From an uncultured Lachnospiraceae bacterium (lineage in GTDB: Bacteria; Bacillota; Clostridia; Lachnospirales; Lachnospiraceae), in NCBI GenBank assembly GCA_934385475.1, contig CAKRPS010000001.1:1-64000 (forward strand): a DNA stretch of 64,000 nucleotides. The letters are read 5' to 3'. Below, piece by piece: positions 26,404 to 34,627 of the stretch (positions are counted from its first letter, which is position 1; each line of letters starts with the position of its first letter). The notes under the pieces were generated by a model. The model saw only the letters and a list, made by a program, of their open reading frames with translations, did no database searches and was not told the origin of the DNA. A program made the position numbers and the translations under genes.

Positions 26404-27090
26404 TTACTGATTGATCTCATCATCCTGCTTTACCACATTCACAGAGGATATCCCTTCCAGTGATGTCAGGTTCTTTACGAGCGGACCGTTTTTCTTTTCT
26501 GACCTTTTCAGCAGTTTGTCCGAGACTTCAAATATAAATTCGGCCGTTTCTGCCTGCACTGAACAGTTATGTACGCGGCATACCGCCTTTCCTTCAAACA
26601 GGGATTTCATATGGTTGTCTATCTCTTCCTCATGCTTATGATCGCTGTGAATGATGACAAGGATCCTCTCATTGTCCCTGATAAAGCCAAACAGGATCAG
26701 GAAAACAAATATAAATACAGAACCGATCGCTGCAATCAGGTAATCAGAAACGCCACAGCAGATTCCCACTGCAATCCCCCAGAAAATATACGCCGTATCC
26801 CGCGGGTCCTTGATCGCCGTACGGAAACGTACAATAGAAAGCGCACCGACCATACCAAGGGAAAGCGCTATGTTGTTGCCGATGACATTCATCACAAGTG
26901 TTGTGATCAGTGTCAGCATCACAAGCGACACATTGAACCTTTCACTGTAGATTGCCCCGGAATGGGATACCTTATAGGAAATGTAGATCAGACAGGCAAG
27001 AATTGCCGCCGCAATAAAATTGATAATGACATCCTGTAATGTCAGTCCTCCGGTCTCGTTGATCAAGCTGTCATAAATAATCTGTTTCAA
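26404..27090 (-). CDS. DUF4956 membrane protein
   Basis: A 228-residue protein with four hydrophobic helices (about 25-140), including NNIALSLGMVGALSIVRFRTAIKDPRDTAYIFW, the well conserved DUF4956 core. A cytoplasmic C-terminal ferredoxin-like tail follows. The function is not established; it co-occurs with VTC-domain and CotH genes, as here, with 2 bases to the VTC gene. Confidence 0.88.
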   Translation of the reverse strand: MKQIIYDSLINETGGLTLQDVIINFIAAAILACLIYISYKVSHSGAIYSERFNVSLVMLTLITTLVMNVIGNNIALSLGMVGALSIVRFRTAIKDPRDTAYIFWGIAVGICCGVSDYLIAAIGSVFIFVFLILFGFIRDNERILVIIHSDHKHEEEIDNHMKSLFEGKAVCRVHNCSVQAETAEFIFEVSDKLLKRSEKKNGPLVKNLTSLEGISSVNVVKQDDEINQ

Positions 27091-27092
27091 TC

Positions 27093-27788
27093 TTATCTCC
27101 TCCCCTTCTTGGAAATCATTCTGGCTCTACAGTATTTACTGTTTGAGCACCATATTTTATCTGCTGTCGCCAGTTCATTTTTGACAAATGTCATCAAAAA
27201 ACCGTTATACTTTACCTCCAACGTCACGTCATTCGGTGAAGCAACCGGATAGAGTACAAGGTTTTCATCAAACAGATCATATCCTGCCTCGCTTGCCCGG
27301 ATGTTACTGTCAAAGGTGATCCTTGTATCATTGTTGTCCAACATGAACGCAAACCGGTCATACTCTACAATGCATTTGGGGCGGTAGCATCTACACACCA
27401 GAAAGCCATACATCCAGCCGGCTAAGGGCTCTCCTCTCTTAAGCAGAAAGGAGTACTCTCCTTTTATCATCTGCACTGCCTCTTCCCTGTTCAGGCTCAG
27501 AGACCTTTTGCGTTGGGCTGTATCAGTCTTTTCTTTCAGCTCCAGCTTGATAATCTCAGCACCTGTATTGTAGGTCCGCAGACGCACCTTCTGCCTTTTC
27601 TCCAGACCGTTTACCTTATCTTCAAAATCGCCGTCAAATACCGTATCAAAATAAAGTGATCTTACCCGATATCCTATCGTTCCGTTATGTGGATCACCCT
27701 GCATCACAAACGAGAGCCGCTTCTTCAATCTGGCTGCCTCTGCCGGATGCAGAGAATATTTCAGTTCTTTCCTGCTCACATCTAACAT
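27093..27788 (-). CDS. VTC domain (CYTH-like) protein, possible polyphosphate polymerase
   Basis: A 231-residue soluble protein. It begins SRKELKYSL and shows the basic and acidic strands of the triphosphate tunnel fold: RSLYFDT, KVRLRTYN, IKLELKEK, IVEYDRFAF, ITFDSNIRAS and VTLEVKYNG. Yeast VTC domains polymerise ATP phosphate to polyphosphate. In bacteria next to DUF4956 and CotH the true reaction is unproven. It overlaps the preceding gene by 7 bases. Confidence 0.85.
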   Translation of the reverse strand: MLDVSRKELKYSLHPAEAARLKKRLSFVMQGDPHNGTIGYRVRSLYFDTVFDGDFEDKVNGLEKRQKVRLRTYNTGAEIIKLELKEKTDTAQRKRSLSLNREEAVQMIKGEYSFLLKRGEPLAGWMYGFLVCRCYRPKCIVEYDRFAFMLDNNDTRITFDSNIRASEAGYDLFDENLVLYPVASPNDVTLEVKYNGFLMTFVKNELATADKIWCSNSKYCRARMISKKGRR

Positions 27789-28387
27789 GATAAGCTGCTC
27801 TCCTCTGCTGCCACTTTCTGCCCCTGTGCGCCAGGACGCTTCATCGCCATGATGTCATTGTAGGTTTTATATTTTATCTGCTTCTTTTGATTTTTATGCT
27901 GAAAAAATCCTCCTGCCAACGCCAGCACACCGCCTGCAATAGCCGCTGTCAGCGCATCCTGATAGATCCCAAAATATATCGTTGCCGAAAGCACGGCTCC
28001 TCCCAGAAATGCGGTAAACAGAAAACTGACTTTTAACATCTTCTGCTTGAACCGTAGCTTTCCGAGGATATAATCCGCAAGAATAAACACAAAGTATGCA
28101 ATGCACACACCAAAGAAGGCAAAGGTCACACTCAGCAAAAGCTGCAACACCTTGTTTCCTGTCATCTTCTCCACCAGAAGATATCCGATATAGAGCATTG
28201 CCCCCGCAATTCCCATAAAACAGATCGTCTGGAAATACCTATATCCCTTGAAGCATAATAAAAGCCCCACAAGAACAAGAAGAATCGTCAAAGCAAAGAT
28301 TAAAACTTCCTTGGAATAGACAAACTCTCCCTGCCACTCAGGGACATGCAAAATCACATTATTCACCGGCTCTCCCCCATCTATCAT
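27782..28387 (-). CDS. Multi-span membrane protein (TMEM198/DUF4203-like)
   Basis: A 201-residue protein with about six helices between 25 and 165 and a basic cytoplasmic tail. The pattern of paired helices resembles TMEM198/DUF4203 proteins by eye only. It is the first gene of the exopolysaccharide operon and overlaps the VTC gene. Its role is unknown. Confidence 0.65.
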   Translation of the reverse strand: MIDGGEPVNNVILHVPEWQGEFVYSKEVLIFALTILLVLVGLLLCFKGYRYFQTICFMGIAGAMLYIGYLLVEKMTGNKVLQLLLSVTFAFFGVCIAYFVFILADYILGKLRFKQKMLKVSFLFTAFLGGAVLSATIYFGIYQDALTAAIAGGVLALAGGFFQHKNQKKQIKYKTYNDIMAMKRPGAQGQKVAAEESSLSC

Positions 28388-28444
28388 CCCATTTTATGTA
28401 ATATTCTCTCCGCATAGAATATCACATTATTACACATAATTAAT

Positions 28445-28474
28445 ATCATACAATATAACGAACGAAAAAGGCAA
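28445..28474 (-). promoter_or_regulatory. Candidate promoter of the cellulose operon
   Basis: TTGCCT (28469-28474), 18 bases, TATGAT (28445-28450). The leader to ATG 28387 is about 50 bases, too short for a c-di-GMP riboswitch. Confidence 0.5.
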
Positions 28475-28488
28475 TGTTTTTTACATAA

Positions 28489-28529
28489 AAAGACACTTTT
28501 CAAAGTTGTTATCCTTGAAAAGTGTCTTT
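28489..28529 (-). terminator. Terminator after glgA
   Basis: A perfect 15-pair hairpin, AAAGACACTTTTCAA (28489-28503) with its complement (28515-28529), with an 11-base loop. On the minus strand it is followed by TTTTATG. It separates glgA from the exopolysaccharide operon. Confidence 0.85.
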
Positions 28530-28552
28530 CACATTTCATCTTATCCGTATTT

Positions 28553-29998
28553 TCAGCCAATCAGCCAGTCGTACATCTCCTGATATTTCTGTGCGGAAAC
28601 ATGCCAGGAAAAATCTGCCGCCATGGCTCTGTCTATGATCTTGTTCCACTCTCTCTTCTTATCATAGTAAATATGTTCCGCATAGCGGATCGTTCCGAGC
28701 ATCTCATGCGCATTGTAATTGGTAAAACTGAAACCGGTACCTGTACCCTCATACTCATTATATGGCTGTACCGTATCTTTTAGACCGCCAGTCTCACGCA
28801 CGATCGGCACGGTTCCATAGCGCAACGACATAAGTTGGCTCAAACCGCACGGCTCAAACAGCGAGGGCATTAGAAAGGCATCACTCGCCGCATAGATTTT
28901 GTGGGAAAGCGGGTCGGAATAATAAATATTCGCTGCCACCTTTCCATGGTACTTCCAGTCAAAATGACGGAACATATTTTCATACCGTTCTTCGCCTGTT
29001 CCAAGAACCACAATCTGTACATTGTCCTGACACAGTTCATCCATAACATAAGCGATCAGGTCAAAGCCCTTCTGATCCGTCAGACGGGATACAATACCGA
29101 TCAGCATTGCCTTATCATCCTGATGCAGTCCAACCTCTTCCTGAAGTGCTCTCTTGTTCTTGATCTTCTCTTTCCGGAAATTAACTGCATTATAAGGATG
29201 TTCAATATTCGGGTCTGTCTCCGGATTGAAATCATCATAATCGATTCCGTTGACAATTCCCCGTAGATCACCTGCCCTCGCACGGAGCAGTCCATCCAGC
29301 CCTTCCCCGTAGAAAGCCGTCTTGATCTCTTCGGCATAGGTATTGCTCACCGTTGTGATCGCATCTGCATATACCAGTCCACCCTTGAGCAGATTAGCGT
29401 CCTTATAAGCCTCCAGCTTATCTGACGTAAAATAATAGTCGGGAAGTCCCGTAATCTCCTTTACATCCTTCACACTCCACTTGCCCTGGAACTTCAGGTT
29501 GTGAATTGTCATAACGGTCTTAATGCCACGATAGAACTCTCCTCCCTGAAACCGCTCCTTCAGGTATACCGGAATCAGTCCGGTCTGCCAGTCATGGCAA
29601 TGGATCACATCCGGTCTGAAATCAATAACCGGCAGAATGGATAACGCAGCCTTGCAGAAAAACGCATATTTCTCGATCTCAAACAGCGCATTGTCTCCAT
29701 ATGGTTTAAAGCCGTTAAAATAGCCTTCATTGTCAATAAAATAATACCGGACTCCGTCCACTTCCGCTTCCAGAATCCCCACATACTCTTCCTTCCAGTG
29801 GAAATCCATATAAAAGTGCGTTTTGTAGGTGAGTTTATCCTTCATTTCCTGTTTCATACAGGTATACTTGGGAAGAATCACCCTGACATCAAAATACTTC
29901 TTATCAATACACTTAGGCAGCGACCCCACTACATCTGCCAGACCACCCGTTTTAATAAATGGTACTCCCTCGGATGCAACAAACAAAATATTCTTCAT
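28553..29998 (-). CDS. glgA: Glycogen synthase (ADP-glucose type)
   Basis: A GT5 enzyme that extends alpha-1,4-glucan from ADP-glucose. The product (481 aa) starts MKNILFVASEGVPFIKTGGLADVVGSLPK, with the KTGGL nucleotide-sugar motif; near the end EPCGLSQLMSLRYGTVPIVRETGGL holds the second catalytic signature. ATG 29998 has GGAGG 8 bases before it; the upstream extension is not needed. A TATACT at 30074-30079 may be its -10 box. No other glg gene is in the window. Confidence 0.94.
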   Translation of the reverse strand: MKNILFVASEGVPFIKTGGLADVVGSLPKCIDKKYFDVRVILPKYTCMKQEMKDKLTYKTHFYMDFHWKEEYVGILEAEVDGVRYYFIDNEGYFNGFKPYGDNALFEIEKYAFFCKAALSILPVIDFRPDVIHCHDWQTGLIPVYLKERFQGGEFYRGIKTVMTIHNLKFQGKWSVKDVKEITGLPDYYFTSDKLEAYKDANLLKGGLVYADAITTVSNTYAEEIKTAFYGEGLDGLLRARAGDLRGIVNGIDYDDFNPETDPNIEHPYNAVNFRKEKIKNKRALQEEVGLHQDDKAMLIGIVSRLTDQKGFDLIAYVMDELCQDNVQIVVLGTGEERYENMFRHFDWKYHGKVAANIYYSDPLSHKIYAASDAFLMPSLFEPCGLSQLMSLRYGTVPIVRETGGLKDTVQPYNEYEGTGTGFSFTNYNAHEMLGTIRYAEHIYYDKKREWNKIIDRAMAADFSWHVSAQKYQEMYDWLIG

Positions 29999-30149
29999 GT
30001 ATAGTCCTCCATGGTTCGACGCGGGCAAATAAAATATCCGTGCACCTTCTCGAAATTTAAATTCTTAATTCATAGTATACATTATTTTGCCTTCCAATAA
30101 AAGGATTATTTTCTGACTTTTCCTCCTGCCACACCCTCAGCAGCGCCTT

Positions 30150-30689
30150 TTAATTCCGGTACTGTAAACGGATCTTATCAGCGATAAGCGCAATAAATTC
30201 CGAATTGGTAGGTTTGCCTTTTCCTGTATTGATCGTATACCCGAAAAGACCATCTAACGTCTCCATCTTTCCTCTGGACCACGCCACCTCGATCGCATGC
30301 CGGATAGCCCTCTCCACACGGCTTGGCGTCGTCTGATATTTCTTGGCAATGGTCGGATACAGAACCTTTGTAATGGAGCCAAGCATTTCCACATCCTCCA
30401 CCGACATCATAATGGCTTCGCGCAGATACTGATATCCCTTGATATGTGCCGGTACGCCGATTTCATGGATCATATCCGTAACATCCTTTTCCAGATCCCG
30501 CATAACCGGTATCTCCGTTCTGACAAGCATCCTGCTTTCCTGCACTGCCTGTCCTTCCCTTGTCTTTTTGTCTTCCTCGTTCCCTACGGTGATCATTATC
30601 TGAAATGACTTGTTTGCGTCTATCAGGCTTTGTACAATTCTGCTAACCTGTTTCTCATCCTGTACGGCTGTTACATTAACTGTTTCCAT
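30150..30689 (-). CDS. Spo0A-type DNA-binding protein lacking the receiver domain
   Basis: A 179-residue protein. From about 75 onward it matches the Spo0A C-terminal effector domain closely: [55 protein letters not shown] and [18 protein letters not shown], which form the 0A-box-binding helices. The N-terminal 70 residues do not resemble a CheY-like receiver (no DD, phospho-Asp or Lys sites). ATG 30689 has GGAGG 8 bases upstream. A TATAAT lies at 30737-30742. It may be a phosphorylation-independent regulator that reads or competes for 0A boxes. It is not the usual spoIVB-linked spo0A. Confidence 0.88.
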   Translation of the reverse strand: METVNVTAVQDEKQVSRIVQSLIDANKSFQIMITVGNEEDKKTREGQAVQESRMLVRTEIPVMRDLEKDVTDMIHEIGVPAHIKGYQYLREAIMMSVEDVEMLGSITKVLYPTIAKKYQTTPSRVERAIRHAIEVAWSRGKMETLDGLFGYTINTGKGKPTNSEFIALIADKIRLQYRN

Positions 30690-30792
30690 AGAAAATTCCT
30701 CCGTCAATTCCCCTTTTACTGATTTACATCAAGAGTATTATAACGAATTTGAACTCTCCTTGAAACCTTTAGGCATCGCCCGACAGATGATC

Positions 30793-30879
30793 TTACTTTT
30801 TCTTATTAACCCACACGGCAATTGCGCACACACCAACTGCAACTGCTGCCATTCCTATAAACCATGCTGTATTGATCAT
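30793..30879 (-). CDS. 28-residue membrane peptide
   Basis: An ORF at ATG 30879 with AGAGGTG 6 bases upstream. It begins MINTAWFIGMAAVAVGV, is one hydrophobic helix, and ends VNKKK. It lies 25 bases after the ABC-2 permease and may be part of that transporter operon. No family is recognised. Confidence 0.5.
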   Translation of the reverse strand: MINTAWFIGMAAVAVGVCAIAVWVNKKK

Positions 30880-30904
30880 TCTTTCACCTCTTTTCTTCAC
30901 ATAA

Positions 30905-32500
30905 CTACAAACTCTCTAACAACCGTACTCCTTTTCCTTTCAGGAACCGCACCAACAGACCGGAAAGCACCCCAAACAGGAGCAGGCACAGCACCAGAAA
31001 AATCTCGCTGCCTACCCTCGCCCCGAAAAGCAGATAAGAAAATCCAAGAGCCGTCACCATAAACCAGCCTCCGAAAATAATGACAAGCACATTGTAATTC
31101 TGCTTAACCGCTGCGGTCTCCGATGTCCACTCCAGATTCGGCTTCTTCAGATTCAGGGCAAGTCCCGTCGCATCACACAAAAATCCATAGATCAATGCTA
31201 CCAGGCACAGCAATACCCCTCTTATCCATCCGGTTCCCAACACAATCCCAACACAGATGGCGCAGAATATCGCCGGAATTCCTGTCATGAGCATGTGAAG
31301 CTCCAGTTTGCCCTTCAAAATCTGCCAGCCGGATACCGGCAAGGACCTGGCTACCCACAGACTCTTGCCCTCCAACGTAATCGAAGGTACTGATATATCA
31401 TTCATAGAAACTATCAGACAGATTCCCGCTGCAGCGATCACCGTCACAATATCCGCTGAAAGTTCCAGTTCTCCATATAAGACACCGCAGATCCACTCGC
31501 CTCTGACAAGGAATACAATTCCAAGTACGATCAGAAATACCGTTCCGAGTGCACAGTTTAACATGTAGGTCGGACTTGCCAGAAACCTTCGGAGCTCCTT
31601 TGTCAAAAGCGCCGCCTGTACGTTCTTTATCCGGATCTCCTTCTCACGGTAGCGTGCCCTCTTTCCCCGGTCAGAAGCCGTCGCCATCTTCAGGAAGCTT
31701 TTCTCCATAATACAAAATACAACACCGGTAAGCACAAGCAGCACTCCGGTCACCGCAAGGAGCGGCAGCACCTTTCCAACTGCAGCGCATCCGACAAAAT
31801 ACAGTATGGGCGCATTGCTCTCCACCATCTCCCCGGTCTCGATCGCACTCGCTGCGAGATCTCCAAGCATCTCGCTTGCCTGAAAATAAACTACATAATA
31901 GGCCGTCATAAAAGCCAGCGATACCACTACAGTAATCAGACTTTTATGTTTGAGCTTTTGATTAATCTTTGCTACGATCCATCCAAGTACACAGGATAAG
32001 ATCAATACGACAAACGAAAGCAGGATCCCAAACCAAAGTGCACTGAGAATCCTCCCGATCGTAAGCTCAGCCAGATAAAAGTAGATGATCAGCGCCGGAA
32101 GATATACTACACCGCTGTACAACACTCCCATGAGATAGACTCCCGAAAGTCTGACCGTCAGAATATACTTAGAAGGAATCGGCAGTGACAAAAGAAGATC
32201 GTTGTCCTTTGCCTGATACAGGCTCGCAAAGGTGTTGAAGACGCTTCCGAAAGCGCCAAGTGCCACTGCGATAGACCCCATGATCAGAAAATACAGCCAG
32301 TCCATTCCCACAAAGATCATACCGCCAAGTTCATATGCCACATAGAGAAAAATTCCGCCCAGAACGACCAGCATCAGCAGACCGAACGCAACCATTGAAA
32401 AAACAGCCGCTGCCTTTGATTTTGCTTTGCCGGTTTTCTTATTCTGAAAAAAGCTCTGGTTAAGCTCCAGCATCTGTTTACGAAATAAGGCTTTTAACAC
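30905..32500 (-). CDS. ABC-2 type transporter permease
   Basis: A 531-residue membrane protein with about 12 helices. It contains ASLYQAKDNDLLLSLPIPSKYILTVR, the usual ABC-2 family segment for permeases that come with a CcmA-type ATPase. It overlaps the ATPase gene by 7 bases. The substrate is not evident; drug or peptide export and envelope lipids are all possible. Confidence 0.85.
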   Translation of the reverse strand: MLKALFRKQMLELNQSFFQNKKTGKAKSKAAAVFSMVAFGLLMLVVLGGIFLYVAYELGGMIFVGMDWLYFLIMGSIAVALGAFGSVFNTFASLYQAKDNDLLLSLPIPSKYILTVRLSGVYLMGVLYSGVVYLPALIIYFYLAELTIGRILSALWFGILLSFVVLILSCVLGWIVAKINQKLKHKSLITVVVSLAFMTAYYVVYFQASEMLGDLAASAIETGEMVESNAPILYFVGCAAVGKVLPLLAVTGVLLVLTGVVFCIMEKSFLKMATASDRGKRARYREKEIRIKNVQAALLTKELRRFLASPTYMLNCALGTVFLIVLGIVFLVRGEWICGVLYGELELSADIVTVIAAAGICLIVSMNDISVPSITLEGKSLWVARSLPVSGWQILKGKLELHMLMTGIPAIFCAICVGIVLGTGWIRGVLLCLVALIYGFLCDATGLALNLKKPNLEWTSETAAVKQNYNVLVIIFGGWFMVTALGFSYLLFGARVGSEIFLVLCLLLFGVLSGLLVRFLKGKGVRLLESL

Positions 32501-33207
32501 GTCTTTTCCTCCAATTCCAGGAAGACATCCTCCAGCGTAGTATCTCCCTTCACTTCATCCATGGTTCCCGCTTTGACAAGTTCTCCCTTCTTGATGATCG
32601 CAACCTTATCACACAGCTTCTCCGCCACCTCCAACACATGGGTTGAGAAGAAGATCGCTCCTCCCTGTTCGCAGAACTCCCTCATAATCCCTTTCAGATG
32701 ATGCGCCTCCTTCTGGTCAAGCCCCACAAACGGTTCATCCATGATGATGAGCTTTGGCTCATGTACCCAGGCAGATATGATCGCCAGCTTCTGTTTCATA
32801 CCGTGGGAATAGGCAGATATCGGCTGCCCCAGATCATCGGTCAGCTCAAACAGCTGCGCATACTTTCTTATCCGTTCCTTTCTCTCCTGCGCTCCCACTC
32901 CGAAAATATCCGCAATAAAATTCAGATACTGGATACCGGTCATATAGTCATACAGATCCGGATTATCCGGAATATAGGCAATCTTCTTTTTGCAGGCGAG
33001 CGGATCTGTCTTTACGGAAATGCCATCCACCAGAATATCTCCTGTATCAAATTGCAAAATCCCGGCAACCGCCTTCAATGTTGTTGTCTTTCCGGCACCG
33101 TTATGTCCGATAAAGCCGTAAATTTCCCCTGCGCTTATGTGCAGGCTCAGGTCATTCACTGCAATCTTTTCTCCATATGTCTTTGTATAATTTTCTATTT
33201 TAAGCAT
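32494..33207 (-). CDS. ABC transporter ATP-binding protein (CcmA type)
   Basis: A 237-residue ATPase. Walker A is GHNGAGKTTTL, the signature is YSHGMKQKLAI, Walker B is LIIMDEPFVGLD, and the switch is FFSTHVLE. It pairs with the ABC-2 permease that overlaps it. The upstream stretch 33208-33430 has no convincing gene; a weak TTGAAA-N16-TAATAT may be the promoter. Confidence 0.9.
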   Translation of the reverse strand: MLKIENYTKTYGEKIAVNDLSLHISAGEIYGFIGHNGAGKTTTLKAVAGILQFDTGDILVDGISVKTDPLACKKKIAYIPDNPDLYDYMTGIQYLNFIADIFGVGAQERKERIRKYAQLFELTDDLGQPISAYSHGMKQKLAIISAWVHEPKLIIMDEPFVGLDQKEAHHLKGIMREFCEQGGAIFFSTHVLEVAEKLCDKVAIIKKGELVKAGTMDEVKGDTTLEDVFLELEEKTC

Positions 33208-33430
33208 TTTGTCACCTCTTTGTTTTGCAACTGTTCAGTACCTTCGCAGTTACTTTGTTTCTATCTGTCTTCACTGTTTTTGTGCCTGTTGCGATGTTGC
33301 TGTATCTTCCGGTTGATCTTGTCAGCCTCCTCTTTCTCCGATCTTATAAGGAAATGCTATCTGATATTAATTTAAAAAACAACGGTTTCAAGACAACCTG
33401 CATCTAATAAGGGATAAGATACAACGTACC

Positions 33431-33459
33431 TTGACACCCTAACTGTTTAATATTACAAT
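33431..33459 (+). promoter_or_regulatory. Promoter of the DUF362 gene
   Basis: TTGACA (33431-33436), 17 bases, TACAAT (33454-33459), about 24 bases from the predicted transcription start to ATG 33490. Confidence 0.75.
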
Positions 33460-33489
33460 GAGCCTACCAAAAAGAAAAGAGGTTTTTGT

Positions 33490-34620
33490 ATGCTCCAGAC
33501 ACTTTATCAGGTATCGGAATATCGTGAAGATCGGGTCTATCCTGCCATTTGTCAGGCAATGGATGCCCTGCAGATTGCGCAGGATCTTCGCCCCGGGCTT
33601 AAAGTTGTCATCAAGCCTAATCTCGTGCTTGCCAAGAGCCCGGCTTTTCCTGTCACAACGCACCCCGTCGTAGTCAGTGCCGTAGTGCGTTTTCTGCGCG
33701 AGCATGGCGTGACAGACATCACGCTCGCCGAAAGCTCCGGCGGCCTTTATAATGCCGAACATATGAAAAATCTGTATAAGGTCTGCGGTATGACCTTTCT
33801 GGAACCTGATCTGCGGCTGAATATGGATTTCACCGCCAGAACTGTTCCCTGTCAGGAGGGTTTCAAAAACCACAGTTTTCATCTGATCACCCCGATTACA
33901 GAAGCCGATTACATCATCAACATCTGTAAGCTCAAGACACATGCGATGACCGGTTATTCGGGTGGCATCAAGAACCTTTTCGGAACCATACCCGGGCTTG
34001 AAAAGCCCCAGATGCACTACCGCTGGCCTGACCCGGAGGATTTCTCAAACATGCTTCTGGAGCTTGCCCAGACAGTGTCCCCACAGCTTACCATCATCGA
34101 CGCCATTGATGCCATGGAAGGAAACGGCCCTACCGGTGGAACCGCCCATCCCCTTCACCTTCTGCTGGCTTCCCGTGATATGTATACGCAGGACTATTTT
34201 GCGGCAGGTCTGATGCAGCTTGATCCATCGGAGATCATTATGATCCGGCAGGCTCTTGAACGCGGTCTTGCCACACCGGAGCAGCTAACCCTTGTCGGAG
34301 ATCCCATCCCCGGCAATCTGACTCCTTTTCAGAAACCAGACACCAAACGGCTCGACTTTTCCACCGCCCTGCCAGGCTTTTTGCAAAAGCCTTTTCTGTC
34401 CATCGCAGGACATCTCTTCAAGTCCTACCCGCAGCTCAATCCCTCAAAATGTGTAGGTTGCGGCAAATGTGCCGAAAGCTGCCCGGCCCATATTATCAGG
34501 CTCCGCAAAACAGCAGACGGCAAAAAACGTGCCGTATTTCGGAAGAAGGGCTGTATCTCCTGCTTCTGCTGCCAGGAGATGTGTCCGATGAAGGCCATTG
34601 AGGTCCGCAAAGCCCTGTAG
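33490..34620 (+). CDS. DUF362 protein with two 4Fe-4S clusters
   Basis: A 376-residue protein. The N-terminal DUF362 domain shows VVIKPNLVLAKSP, HPVVVSAVV and IINICKLKTHAMTGYSGGIK. The C-terminal ferredoxin part has two Cys clusters, CVGCGKCAESCP (about 318-329) and CISCFCCQEMCP (about 356-367). The function of DUF362 proteins is not known; an electron carrier or anaerobic redox enzyme is likely. It converges with spoIVB with only 7 bases between the stops, in the place where spo0A often lies in Clostridia. Confidence 0.88.
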   Translation: MLQTLYQVSEYREDRVYPAICQAMDALQIAQDLRPGLKVVIKPNLVLAKSPAFPVTTHPVVVSAVVRFLREHGVTDITLAESSGGLYNAEHMKNLYKVCGMTFLEPDLRLNMDFTARTVPCQEGFKNHSFHLITPITEADYIINICKLKTHAMTGYSGGIKNLFGTIPGLEKPQMHYRWPDPEDFSNMLLELAQTVSPQLTIIDAIDAMEGNGPTGGTAHPLHLLLASRDMYTQDYFAAGLMQLDPSEIIMIRQALERGLATPEQLTLVGDPIPGNLTPFQKPDTKRLDFSTALPGFLQKPFLSIAGHLFKSYPQLNPSKCVGCGKCAESCPAHIIRLRKTADGKKRAVFRKKGCISCFCCQEMCPMKAIEVRKAL

Positions 34621-34627
34621 CCCAACC

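Noticed and set aside
28388..28488. c-di-GMP or other riboswitch before the cellulose operon
   Set aside because: Only about 50 bases lie between the candidate start and the first ATG, and no aptamer motif was found.
30690..30707. TTG start of the Spo0A-like gene at 30707
   Set aside because: The ATG at 30689 has a better ribosome site (GGAGG, 8 bases); neither start restores a receiver domain.
33225..33407. 60-aa hydrophobic plus-strand ORF
   Set aside because: It lacks a ribosome site and lies in the leader of the ABC ATPase gene; the hydrophobic look comes from T-rich sequence.
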